A stretch of DNA of 64,000 nt, taken from assembly GCA_002633005.1 (NCBI GenBank), contig NMRA01000048.1:436707-500706 (forward strand), given 5' to 3'. Under the pieces are notes generated by a model. That model searched no databases and was not told the DNA's origin. It saw only the letters and a program-made list of their open reading frames with translations. Shown here in pieces: positions 1 through 64,000 of this stretch. The stretch is from Phoronis australis (Eukaryota > Phoronida > Phoronidae). The position numbers and the translations under genes are program-made. Numbering within the stretch: the stretch's first letter is position 1; every line of letters starts with the position of its first letter.

Positions 1-131
1 TCTTAATGTGCGCGTATAAAAATGGAAGTTCTTTTAGTATACAATGGACCCATTTTGACAAGTCCACTTTTGCTACTAAACTGTAATCAATACAGGCACA
101 GTTAGACGTTCACTTCTCAATAATGCAAGAA

Positions 132-1560
132 AGCGTACCGTATTCGCACTAATAAGCGGCCAGGGCGCTTAGAAAAATTCACTTCAAGAAGGGGGCGCTT
201 ATTATAGCCCAAAAGTGGTTGAAACCCGGTCTCCAAAACAGGTGACATCGTAAGCTAAAATTCATCAAGTTTACGCTCTGTGATGCATCTGTAACCTATG
301 ACAGAGTTCCTACATAATTGCAGTGCATTGCTATCAAACTGTTAGATTGCAAGCATTTTTCAGAAAATCCCAGTGCGAAAACTCGCCGACTGATGCGTCG
401 CTGCCTCACGATTGCCGATAGGCCAACTTGAATTCTTGAGTAAAAATAAAGTTTCGACTCAACAAATTACCTGAAGTTTTCAAAATAGCGTCCCCAAGAT
501 TTTTAAGTTCCTGTGGAGTCAGGATTAACTGCATATGAAGTCCAAATCTGCACTATAGATCGTACTCCGCAACACGATAAAAATCTGTGGACGAACACAG
601 TCCTGTTGTTGTCACGCGATGCAACGATCTATGTGTGTATTGTAACTAAGGAAATAAACACAAGCAGTAAAGCAGAACATGTTTTATTTAGCACTTGTTG
701 ATCTCATCTGCGAAAAAAGCTCGAGAATTGTCTCGGTAAGGCCGATGTCATTTAGTCGCCGGGTGACTGGATGCGTGACAGTCTAACAGTTATTTTTCAG
801 GAGATTCGGGGGGGTGTAAGGGTGCGGAAGTGTTCACTATAATGGGTCATTTTGATGTTAAAAACACGAAGTAAGACTAATTTAATAATTCCCCCTTGAA
901 AATAACCCAAACGATTTTTACGGTATTAGAAACTTTCGGAAATAAGTGCCAGTATTTATTTCTTGTCAATGCCATGCTACTCGTTTCATTAATAGATAGT
1001 TCCTGAAGATTAAACTTCGATGATGGATTCCTGAATGTAGTGCGCGCTTCCTAGCCACGAGCTTTTAACTAAAAAAAGGACAAGTTTTTATTAGTCTTCA
1101 AATACCGGTTTTCACGTATACAAAGAAATTTGGATTCCTGTTGAGGGAGAAGATCTGTATAAGAAAGACACAATACAATCCCCTTGACAAGTACGCTGCG
1201 TCTGCTCTGAAAGGCCAGACCATGATAGGACTTGCCCCTCGCAAGATCAGCAAACTTGCATTCTTTTTGAAGCACGGCGGAAGTTTGAAGTGTATAGTCA
1301 CGGCTAAATACCGACATAGCGGCGAGGCTCGTGGTCAACAAATTCCGCGCACAATGATTTTTTCAGGACTGTCGGTTCTTATTGATAAATTGAAGACATT
1401 GCTGTAGAATTTATAACTGTAGGTAAGTATTTTTCTCATGTGCACAGCATTCATGGACTGGGCGCTTATTTTAGCAAAGTCTGAAAACACGTGGGGGGTG
1501 CTTATAGGGGCATGGGTGCTTACTAGGGCGAATATGGTAATAATCTGTTCGGGGATTCTG
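132..1560. mobile_element. Possible DNA transposon remnant with GGGCGCTTAT-type subterminal repeats
   Basis: Motifs of the form GGGCGCTTAT occur near 172 and 192 and again near 1464, with variants at about 1498 and 1525. Between them lies the broken HIRAN-like ORF at 1075-1407. Repeated motifs bracketing a decayed ORF suggest a degraded DNA transposon. I could not define terminal inverted repeats or a target duplication, so the boundaries are approximate. It lies in the SMG1 intron left of the last visible exon. Confidence 0.35.
1075..1407 (+). pseudogene. HIRAN-like domain ORF, frameshifted
   Basis: One frame reads GFHVYKEIWIPVEGEDL (from about 1105). After a frame change near 1160 it continues with YNPLDKYA, then GLAPRKISKLAFFLKHGG, CIVTAKYRHSGE and IPRTMIFSG, and ends at a stop at 1405-1407. 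This order of motifs (HVYK-IW-P-GE-L, N-P-D-A-A, G-PR-IS, FL-GG, C-VT, IP-FSG) is that of a HIRAN-related domain seen in many multicopy, mobile-element-like genes of marine invertebrates. The family assignment is from memory of the pattern. The frameshift and lack of a start argue that it is dead. It is antisense to SMG1. Confidence 0.55.
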
Positions 1561-1754
1561 TATGTCAACCAGCATAATATTTCATAATCACTCATGTTAC
1601 TTTTCGTTGACAATTAATAAAAACTTTAGAGTTGTATTGTGCACTGTCTTTTAATATGAATATCAACAAATCACAAGCTAGGCTTGTAAACTCACCAACT
1701 TTTTCTTGAAATGTCCACATCATCATCCGCTAAACATAAAATTTAGTCACTCAC

Positions 1755-56703
<54,949 letters not shown>

Positions 56704-57016
56704 CACATGGATCACAGAATTTGAAAATTTCGAAGAAATCCTTCGTTCCTTTTTCACGACGCTCGAAAGAGCGCCATACTGAAACTAGCAATACGGACAA
56801 AATTTCCATGATGACTGTAATTGGTTAATATCAATATTTTTAGCGATATCCTTACAAAATATTCATAATAGGGAACCAAATGTAAAATAAAAATATTTAT
56901 ACTAGTATTCTAAGGCTTAAATTTAACATTAAGTGCACTTATAAATTTAAAATTTGTAGTATACATATACGTTGTTTTGCTCCTCACATGACCTGAAATG
57001 ACATACTTTGACAAGC
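56704..57016. promoter_or_regulatory. Divergent promoter region between SMG1 and the plus-strand gene
   Basis: Only 313 bp separate the two start codons. The stretch holds both 5' UTRs and is AT-rich to the right of 56820, with no clear TATA box. A shared bidirectional promoter is inferred from the head-to-head spacing. Confidence 0.6.
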
Positions 57017-57148
57017 ATGGCCACCCTTTCAGAGTGTTTCCCGCTGTTGGGGCTGTTAAATGATTCTGAGTTAGTGGGATTAGAACCATACGTCAACGAA
57101 GAATGCGTTCTAGTTACGCTAAAGGACAGGGGAGTTTTTGTGTACAAA
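57017..57148 (+). CDS. Divergent gene exon 1
   Basis: 132 nt, ending in phase 0 at GTG TAC AAA/GTATGT. It has a good Kozak context (AGCATGG). Confidence 0.7.
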
Positions 57149-60100
57149 GTATGTAAACCTGTATTAAGTGTAAAATTACTGCTTTGGCAGAACGTTTCAA
57201 TGTACTGACTGTGGTGTAATAGGCATTATACTTATAGGGCGGTCGGATAAACGTGAAGGCGGTCCCTGATTATCATTTACAGTCAAGTGATCTAATTATC
57301 GGACGTTTTGGCACATTTTGCATTATACAATCCGACTCCATTAACGTACATACTTGATATTAATATTTTCTTAATCCTCTCGTCAGGGTGATCATGGTGA
57401 TTCCAAAAATGTATTACTCGTACCGATTAGGCTCTTTTTATTCATGCATTCACCGTGTTCATTTGCGGCAGCCAATCTTGAGCGACCGCCATTATAAAAC
57501 TGCGACACCTGTCGGCAGGAATGATAACTACAACGATCATGCGTGTGTCAAAAAGACCCCAAAATTGGCTTGTATATTGAAGATACCGTGTGGCATGTTA
57601 GGGAAACTCTGAGTAAAAAACAGTAATAGTCATTTATAAAGGATTCCTTCTTCAAAACTTCATTAGAAAAAACATGAGAGTGTGTTCTCGCGGACAAATG
57701 TCATCCACGAAAACACTTGACATCTCGCGGTTAACCGTTAGTTATCAATCCTGCCGACAGGTAGCGCACTTTCAAAAATGGCTGCCTCACTAAATCCGCG
57801 TTGCAAATCAACGCTTTGGAAAAACTCGGAAATTGTGATTAATAATCGACCAATCAGCACAAGTAATACATTTTTGGAATCACCATGACTAGTAGAGGAT
57901 GCAAAAAATAGTAGTATCAAGTATGTACGTTAATGGAGTGGGATTGTAAACAATAACCGAAAATACTACGGATTGTTGTAAATTCTTTGCTGAAATAAAG
58001 GCTTACTTTTATAGAATTGTTCTGTTACTATATCTTGTCACCGAAGGCCACATTTATGTTCTGACTGATCTTTAAAAACACAACTAGCAAACCTTCGGAG
58101 AACTTAAATATCAGACACCATGTTTCCCCATGTGCCACACCGCGGCAAACTGATTAACCGCGTAATGGCCGCGGGCACCTTGTAGCCAAATTTCAGCTCG
58201 AGTGTTTTGTCATATATGGTGCTAGAACACAGGTCCATTCGCAACAAAATTATCCATAAAATGAAATCTGATGAAGGCGCCAAGTCGTTTCGATGAATCA
58301 GTGCAGACGACTAAAGCACGTGCAAACTCACTGCAATTTTTAGTTTCTCTTTGGCTTCTTGATATGACACCCGTATGTGCATGGTCAGGGTTTGACTTGA
58401 GTTTAAAAACAAATGAAAACCGGGAACAGTGACATATTGTCAGTTCAATGAGATGGTTTCATTGTGGAAAAAGATTTTGTATTCAACTTTGATAACCGAT
58501 TTATGCGATCGTCCATTTTAGGTTGACTTCGGGGTCTAAATTGCACTATGTCTCGTTGATATCAAAACGAGGCAATGCTGTAAAAAACGAGACGGTGCCG
58601 GACATTGAATGCATTACAGCGGAACAAAAATTGGTGTCATTTAATTCAAAGATTATGTTTCAAGTAAGATTTTATGAAATGTCCGATATTTAGGGTCCGT
58701 CCGATAATTAGGTACACTATGTGTAGAGAACCAGTTTCATCCACTAAGTAACGGGCCCGTTATTCAGTGTCTGCCTGGTTCTCTAAATCTGGGACCATTA
58801 TATTCGACCAGGGTTGTCTATAGCCAGCTGTATGAAGACTATCGTCAAAATACAGCTAGGTACCACTGTGTGTTTTTCATCCATAGACCCCGAAATTGCA
58901 CACAGTCAGGGTAGTTCTGCTCGTCAACTTGCCGTGAAACTTGTATCAACGTGTAGAGCTAAAGACCGGATGGGATGCATGTAAAATCTGGGAATCAAAC
59001 GACACTCACCTCGCTTGTTTCAGCTGTTTAAGTGGAAAACAATCTAACAAACGTCATTTTTTGTGTAATCCTCTGCCTTTTATAACAAAGAAAAATTATG
59101 TCATCATTTTGTAAACAATACACTCGTGCCATTTTCTAAATTTTTGCGACATCTCTCTGGAGATGATGATAGCTTGGCAGTAGCAAAATTTCTCCTGATA
59201 TTATGTTTTTCGGTATCGAAATTCTAAAAACCTATAATGAAGTGAAACCAGTTCCAATAATTTGATGTGACTTGTACGCAACCTCGTGAAAGAACAACAG
59301 CTGATTGAAGAATCGTCGAAAAAAGAAACTGGCCAATAGGTGACGCAATATTTCATGGCGCTGAAGATCGCTTCACAATTTTAGCAGCAGAATAACGGTG
59401 GAAGTCAATTTTTCCAAAACCAGAAAATAATGTTTTTTCCTCAAATAAGTGTAGTTTTTAATAACCCTAATTTTGTTTTATGTTTTACCTGGTCATTTTT
59501 TACCCACATCAGCGCAAAGCTGTATATTTAGTATACAGCTTTGTATCAATGCAATCTATAGTGTAGACACAGACCACCGTCTCTAGCTGGACTAGAGTCG
59601 TAGAAATGGTGAAGCTCCAATATAGGCGCTTCATACGCCTGAAGCTTTTCGGCGAATTATGCCTCACACATTAAAAAATCAAAGTAACATGGCACTAGTG
59701 GGATGACGCGGTCCCATTTTAAACCAACATAATTCCATAACTTCTTTAAGTGTTTAACCTAGAGTCATCATCCACATGTTCTCAAGACATTGCTCTGTGA
59801 GTCTGTGCTGTTGATTTTGCCATATCTTCACTCTCCAAAAATGGTGTGCCAGTCAGCAATGAGTCACTGTAAAAAATAAATTGCGCTGTGCTGTTGATTT
59901 TACTATACCTTTACTCTCCAAAGATGGTGTGCCAGTCAGCAATGAGTCACTGTAAAAAATAAATTGCGCTGTGCTGTTGATTTTACTATACCTTTACTCT
60001 CCAAAGATGGTGTGCCAGTCGGCAATGAGTCACTGTAAAAAATAAATTGCGCTGTGCTGTTGATTTTACTATACCTTTACTCTCCAAAGATGGTGTGCCA

Positions 60101-63014
60101 GTCGGCAATGAGTCACTGTAAAAAATAAATTGCACTGTGCTGTTGATTTTACTATACCGTTACTCTCCAAAGATGGTGTGCCAGTCAGCAATGAGTCACT
60201 GTAAAAAATAAATTGTGCTGTGCTGTTGATTTTACTATACCTTCACTCTCCAAAGATGGTGTGCCAGTCGGCAATGAGTCGCTGTAAAGAATAAATGTGC
60301 TGTTGATTTTGCCATACCTTCACTCTCCAAAGATGGTGTACTAGTCGGCAATGGGTCACTGTAAAGAATAAATTACTACTAGTAACCATTAATGTCATTT
60401 TAAATTTTTGGGAGTTCGCTGAAGTTTAATTGGTGAGCGATCTTAACAGTCAAAAGTATAAAACCCAATTACTACTCTATAGATATTGCCAACTAAGGTG
60501 AAGATTTTTTAATGCTGCGGTAAGTAAAAGGAAACTGATGAAATGAGCCTTGTAATGCCACGGTCATATAAAGTTTCTGACAAAGTTCAACTATTTTGCG
60601 GCATGTATTATCGGCCGACGGTCAGGCACCGGACAAGCGTTGGTGTCAAAAATCACACGTTGTCATAGAACTGAGTCGGCGGGATCAGCCGAACATGATT
60701 TGATGTGTAACCAAGGCAAAACTGAATGGAACATGATGCTCTTCGGGGTCGGCAATGGAATGTCCGGTGAACAAAGTGAGGGTACCTGACAATGATAGGG
60801 AGAAGAGGCAAAAGGCGGGCATCGGTGTTAAAATCCGCAGTAATACTTGCACCATCAGTCTGAAGACCGATCATGTCATAATTTTGAGTGAGCATAAAAT
60901 TTTAAATAACGAGATGATTGGATGCAGATTTTTATTTTGGCATGGTTTATCGGAGTACGTGTACAATTCTCTGATAGCGGTTCTTTTTTACGAAGTGCGA
61001 AAAGCACGTATGCTGCGGTGAATGAAGTTTACAAGAACTCAAAGCCCACTCATCACTCTTTTTCCAGTAAGCCAAACCGAAATTGCAAAATTCGGCAGTA
61101 TGGAGTGACAACGGATGACCTGTTTATAATAAGCAGTTACATTGATATCAAGTCAAATGTCAGACTGTATTGACTTTCTTCATTTAAATGTACATTAAAA
61201 TTGAATTGTCATGCGTAGTTTTGAATGAAAAGGGTAAAATCCTTTCCGTCCAAATGACATTTTTAACTGCCAAAGCACCAAAACTTTCTAACTGTAGAAT
61301 AAGCCTTTGACAGCCAAAAATGCCGTGTATATGTAAGTCTTCGGCAGATAGTTTGAAAAACTTTTAAACTTTTGTGGACACTATTGATTCCTTTGGGAAA
61401 GTTTCAAATGCCGCCAAAGTGATCATGAGTTCTGCCACTGCCATCAGCACTGTGACAGTGCTACAAAAACGTAATGAAGATACTGTACATGTGGATACCA
61501 CTTTCAAAATGTCTCTTCCTAAAATTGTCGTGGTCACGCGTGACGAAGACGCAGCGCTTCAGTTTCCCAGGGCTAAGAATGCTATCCATCTGGTGACAAC
61601 TACCTGTTTGAAGTGTGCCTTCATTTGATGACCGAGGTGCCTGGTGGCGCATGAGAAGGTGGAAAGATCTGGCGCTGTCCGAGGCACAAGGCTCTGAAGA
61701 ATTCATTGCGAGATGACACAACAGCTACTGAAACATCTTGTCTGGCCGTGAGCATTAAAGCAAGTCTGACAGCTCTTGCTGAGGAGATATGCTGATAACA
61801 AAATACTATAAACTTATAACAAAATGAAACCAGTTCTGATAATTTGTTGTGACATGTACGCAACTTTGTGAAAGAAGAACAGTTGATTGACGAATCAGCT
61901 TAAAAAGAAACTGACCAACAGGTGCTGCTTTTCGTGGCATTGAAACCAGACGCATGAGGTCGCTCCACAACTTTAGCTGCAGAATAATGATAGAACGCCA
62001 TTTTTTCTAACACGGTTAATAATTTAGTTTGCTCAAGGAAGAGTTTAGTTTATAATGGCACTAATTTTGTGTCAGATTTCATTTGGCCAGTTTTTTACTC
62101 ACATCGGTGCAAACCTGTATGTATATTTATACAGCTTTTTACCAAGGTTAAAGCTTTTGCAACTCCGATATTCAAATAACTCTTTCTTTTTCCCTTAAGC
62201 TTGTTTCAAAGAACCTCAATTGCCTGCAATTGTTAAGAAATTTGAGCTGCGTAATTTCTTATAAATACGTTGTTTATTTAATTTCCAGGTACGAGATCAA
62301 AAACCTCTGTATAGCTGTTCGCTAAGACAGAGTCAGACTGTGACTTGTGCAGCTGTTGTAAATCATGTCACTTTAAAGATTGTAGCTGTTTTGAATGCTC
62401 GGGTAAGGCTCATCATTTGCGTGGAAATTGTTCGTATATTGTTGAAATGTGAGGTAACAGTTATGAGTCTAAACTAATAATACTACCAGCAGGAAATAAT
62501 ATATAACTGGCCTCTGTCATCTATTGTATTGTGTTGAATGACTTAGGGTGCAAGTGAATTATTTTTCATTTTGGATTTATTGTTTCCTGAGCTCAATGTA
62601 TCGGAAATGATTTTCTTGCCATATAATTAATGCCATGCTACTGTCAATTCTTAAGTGAGAAGAGGCAAAAAATGTTAATGCCCACTGATAATGTTTTCTA
62701 GCTTTTTCTGGGCTTAACTCTTGTAATTGTACATTATTTTTTTGCAATGAATATTATAGAAAAAAAATTGTAACATCTGTATTAACAGCACATTTATCAA
62801 TGGAGTGAAGATGAAGCAAGCTTAGAAAAAGGCGACAAGATTCGTGTAAGTTTAATAAGGTTATAGTATTGTAGAAAACCAAAAATGGAATTATTTTTTA
62901 ACTGTTTAAATGATTACTAATAATTGTTTTATTTATTCATTCTTACCTCATTTTAATGTCTTTAGGATGATGTAAGTTTCATAAAACATAAGTGGGTACT
63001 AGTAGCAACAATAG
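57017..63014 (+). CDS. Divergent gene of unknown function, exons 1-3 (incomplete)
   Basis: Three exons join in frame: 57017-57148, 62789-62845 and 62966-63014. The ATG has an A at -3 and G at +4. The first 79 residues read MATLSECFPLLGLLNDSELV, then YVNEECVLVTLKDRGVFVYK, then HIYQWSEDEASLEKGDKIR, then DDVSFIKHKWVLVATI. Alternating hydrophobic strands with acidic loops look like the first blade of a beta-propeller, but I do not recognise the family. The gene continues beyond the window. Confidence 0.6.
57325..57955. repeat. Large imperfect inverted repeat (arms about 210 bp)
   Basis: Arms 57325-57535 and 57740-57955 are inverted relatives. They share CTCCATTAACGTACATACTT, ATGGTGATTCCAAAAATGTA and CTGTCGGCAGGAATGATAAC (one change) in mirrored order around a centre near 57640. 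Likely a fold-back element in intron 1 of the divergent gene. Confidence 0.75.
57956..59229. other. Intron of divergent gene: nothing recognised
   Basis: About 1.3 kb without clear repeats or ORFs. Confidence 0.5.
59230..59545 (+). repeat. Dispersed direct repeat C, copy 1
   Basis: Co-linear with 61805-62140: shared GTGAAACCAGTT, TGTACGCAAC, AAAGAAACTG, AGCAGAATAA and CACATC-G-GCAAA blocks. This copy ends with an 11-bp-stem palindrome, AAAGCTGTATA and its complement around TTTAG (59517-59543). Confidence 0.7.
59803..60378 (+). repeat. 83-bp minisatellite, about 7 copies
   Basis: The unit core is ATGGTGTGCCAGTCAGCAAT. Every unit carries AATAAA (in GTAAAAAATAAATTGC or close variants) on the sense strand of the divergent gene. 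Confidence 0.94.
60379..61804. other. Intron of divergent gene: short anonymous ORFs
   Basis: Open frames of 80-88 codons occur on both strands (for example 61374-61628 plus). I recognise none, and they may be debris of whatever lies between the copies of repeat C. Confidence 0.4.
61805..62140 (+). repeat. Dispersed direct repeat C, copy 2
   Basis: About 330 bp matching 59230-59545 in the same orientation, 2.6 kb apart, with small indels. Confidence 0.7.
62141..62788. other. Intron of divergent gene: nothing recognised
   Basis: AT-rich, with no structure seen. Confidence 0.5.
62789..62845 (+). CDS. Divergent gene exon 2
   Basis: 57 nt, phase 0 to 0, acceptor TTAACAG and donor GTAAGT. It encodes HIYQWSEDEASLEKGDKIR. 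Confidence 0.6.
62966..63014 (+). CDS. Divergent gene exon 3
   Basis: 49 nt, phase 0 to 1, acceptor GTCTTTAG and donor GTAAAC. It encodes DDVSFIKHKWVLVATI. Confidence 0.6.
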
Positions 63015-63086
63015 GTAAACATGTTAGCCTTGTTGATCTTAACTGAATTGTAAACTTGTCAGTTGTTGAAAGCCATGAAAAATATC

Positions 63087-64000
63087 ATTTTTATGCGCCC
63101 ACGTATTTATACGTGGTCGCATATTGCCGTCATCTCTGTCTGGGCGTCCGGCGTCTGCGGCTATATCTCCTAAGCCCCTTGCAGGATCTTACTGAAATTT
63201 GGCAAGTGTGTTCCTATGGAGTTGACGACAGAGGGCAGCGAGTTTCGGACTGACCCGAATACCACTGTGCCCCCTAGTGGCAATTTTATTTTTTTACGTT
63301 TGCCTCTGTATCTTCAAAGGTCCTCAACCGATTTCCGTGAAATTTAGTACATAGGCACCTCTTAATGAGTTGACGCTATCCTCTCGTTTTCGGATAGATT
63401 CGAGGCATTTTGCGCCATCTAATGGCCATGTTTACTGTTTTCGAGTCGTGTTTTTGGCGTCCGCCCCTCTAACATCCAAACCACTTTAAGTATGATTTAG
63501 AAAATTGGCATGTACGTTCGTACTATGAGGAAGACAGTCGACGATGATTTTCCGATGACTTCGACCACTGTGGCACCTCCTATTGGTAGTTTTGTTTGTT
63601 TTGCGCCCATGGCTGTAGCTCCTAAAACGTTCTACAGGATCTGTATTAAATTTAGTAAATGTGTTTATATGAAGTTGATAACGCACGACAACGACTTTCG
63701 GACAGACCGGTGTGCCCCCTAGTGGCAGTTTTCGTTTTTTTCGCTTATCTCTGTATCTTCAAAGGTCCTCAACAGATTTCCATAAAATTTGGCCAATAGA
63801 CATCTATTAGTGAGATGACGCTATCCTCCCGCTTTCAGATGAATTCATACTTTGTGCCACCTAGTGGCCATTTTTGTTGTTTTCGAGTCTGTTTTTGGCG
63901 TCTGTCTCTCTGTCAACCAAACCACTCTAAGGATGATTGTGAAAGTTGGCATGTATGTTCTTTCTATGAAGGTTACGGTTGGCGATGATTTTCCGATGAC
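63087..64000 (-). mobile_element. CTCF-like 15-mer element, copy 3 (runs off window)
   Basis: Reverse orientation. It begins with the terminal palindrome (TGCGCCCACGTAT and ATACGTGGTCGCA around TT), then complementary cores at 63267, 63412, 63574 (degenerate), 63711 and 63854, for example GTGCCCCCTAGTGGCA. It continues past the right edge. Confidence 0.75.

Noticed and set aside
60653-60895. Minus-strand ORF of 80 codons
   Set aside because: Overlaps an equally long plus-strand frame, and there is no recognisable domain or splice context.

Overview
This is a window of a metazoan nuclear genome, not a bacterial one. Coding sequence is broken into short exons with GT-AG (rarely GC-AG) borders, the introns are AT-rich and full of minisatellites and transposon remains, and the proteins are animal-type. 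A short N run inside a poly-C tract (22282-22288) and a single N (30031) show it is a draft assembly. The repeat types (LINE tail, TIR elements, many intronic minisatellites, a HIRAN-like mobile ORF) suggest a marine invertebrate such as a lancelet or hemichordate, but I cannot fix the species from sequence alone.

The minus strand from about 56.7 kb to the left edge is one gene: SMG1, the phosphatidylinositol-3-kinase-related protein kinase that phosphorylates UPF1 in nonsense-mediated mRNA decay. I resolved 48 coding exons whose splice phases all agree. They total 7,587 nt, or 2,529 codons, from the initiator Met through the HEAT/FAT region and the complete kinase core into the C-terminal insertion region. 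The distal C-terminus, including FATC, lies beyond coordinate 1. Two of the 47 introns have GC donors. A divergent plus-strand gene starts 313 bp upstream of SMG1 (57017). Three in-phase exons (57017-57148, 62789-62845, 62966-63014) are visible, and I do not recognise its product.

The introns hold most of the unusual structure. (1) In the 7.5-10.5 kb intron there is a cluster of five heat-shock elements and a TATAAATA box directly upstream of a 21-bp tandem array. (2) Three copies of an internally repetitive element carry about 20 CTCF-like 15-mers (12.4-13.7, 29.0-30.6 and 63.1-64.0 kb). (3) The 3' end of SMG1 exon 8 and its splice donor are tandemly repeated five times in 106-bp units. (4) A 157-nt long-stem hairpin lies in intron 12. 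(5) A TIR element family with apparent 6-bp target duplications is present, including one 1.6-kb copy. (6) A 5'-truncated LINE has a 14-bp target duplication. (7) A TTAA-flanked MITE, a tRNA-derived SINE-like unit and a frameshifted HIRAN-like ORF are present. (8) There are roughly 20 unrelated minisatellites, the largest being 33 copies of a 27-bp unit. A possible first exon of a nested plus-strand gene (39970-40151) lies within intron 14.

The far right (57.1-64 kb) is mostly intron of the divergent gene. It contains a large inverted repeat, a pair of about 320-bp direct repeats, an 83-bp array and the third CTCF-like element.
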